This document shows, piece by piece, positions 63,895 to 64,000 of a stretch of 64,000 nucleotides of DNA (within the stretch, counting starts at the first letter, position 1; each line of letters begins with the position of its first letter). The DNA comes from Inia geoffrensis (lineage: Eukaryota; Chordata; Mammalia; Artiodactyla; Iniidae): the NCBI GenBank assembly GCA_036417435.1, contig CM070912.1, positions 23,548,055-23,612,054 of the forward strand, written 5' to 3'. A program made the translations under genes and the position numbers. The notes under the pieces were generated by a model. It had not been told where the DNA came from. It was given only the letters and a program-made list of their open reading frames with translations, and ran no database searches.

Positions 63895-64000
63895 TTTTTA
63901 TTTATTTATTTATTTATGTCTGCATTGGGTCTTCGTTGCTGTGCGTGGGCTTTCTCTAGTTGTGGTGAGTGGCGGCTACTCTTTGCTGCAGTGCGCGGGC
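63895..64000 (-). mobile_element. CHR SINE (long form), cut by the window end
   Basis: Reverse 3' part: TTTATTTATTTATTTATTTA tail, then GCATTGGGTCTTCGTTGCTG and GGCTTTCTCTAGTTGTGGTG. The head lies beyond the window. Confidence 0.9.

Larger units (their letters stand above)
61929..64000. other. Downstream flank, no gene
   Basis: AT-rich sequence. Old LINE-type text lies at about 62250-62460, with two SINEs near the end. In mammals COQ7 follows TMC7, but no COQ7 exon is visible here. Confidence 0.75.

Noticed and set aside
61929..64000. First exon of the neighbouring COQ7 gene
   Set aside because: No COQ7-like coding text or CpG island appears before the window ends.

Overview
The window is mammalian nuclear DNA, most likely from a cetacean (whale or dolphin). 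The main clue is at least 21 copies of tRNA-derived CHR-type SINEs, which contain the recognisable text TTCCCTGGTGGCGCAGTGG. Several have near-perfect target-site duplications. There are also cetartiodactyl L1 3' ends, and no ruminant BovB or Bov-tA elements that I can recognise. Older mammalian repeats (MIR, L2, MLT1, MER5A, MER20, Tigger) fill much of the rest. There is no prokaryotic gene organisation.

One protein-coding gene dominates. TMC7 (transmembrane channel-like 7) runs on the + strand from a CpG-island promoter (about 9270-9760), through 16 coding exons (start codon 9594, stop codon ending 59912), into a 3' UTR that probably ends near 61930. All 15 introns have GT-AG ends, the reading phases join without a break, and the assembled CDS is 2181 nt (726 residues plus stop). 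The predicted protein has about ten membrane segments and the TMC-family CWETxVGQ signature in exon 11. It appears intact, with a C-terminus about three residues longer than the human protein as I recall it.

Layout: 1-9269 is upstream flank made of an ERV1-like solo LTR, SINEs and old LINE fragments. 9270-9660 holds the promoter and exon 1. Intron 1 (13.9 kb) is rich in L2, MIR and MLT1 fossils. 23596-59912 holds exons 2-16, and 59913-64000 holds the 3' UTR and downstream flank, ending inside another SINE.

The most notable non-genic item is a nearly full-length, intronless antisense retrocopy of MFF (mitochondrial fission factor) in TMC7 intron 9. It is bounded by 17-bp target-site duplications, interrupted by a later SINE, and broken by at least one premature stop. 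Others are a diverged tandem array of about five 113-bp units in intron 5, a 20-bp-arm near-palindrome inside a MER5A copy in intron 13, a (TG)n(AC)n palindromic microsatellite inside an L1, and two SINEs that appear to carry 3'-transduced flanking sequence. I found no evidence of a new multi-gene system; the window reads as one conserved gene with a layered transposon history.
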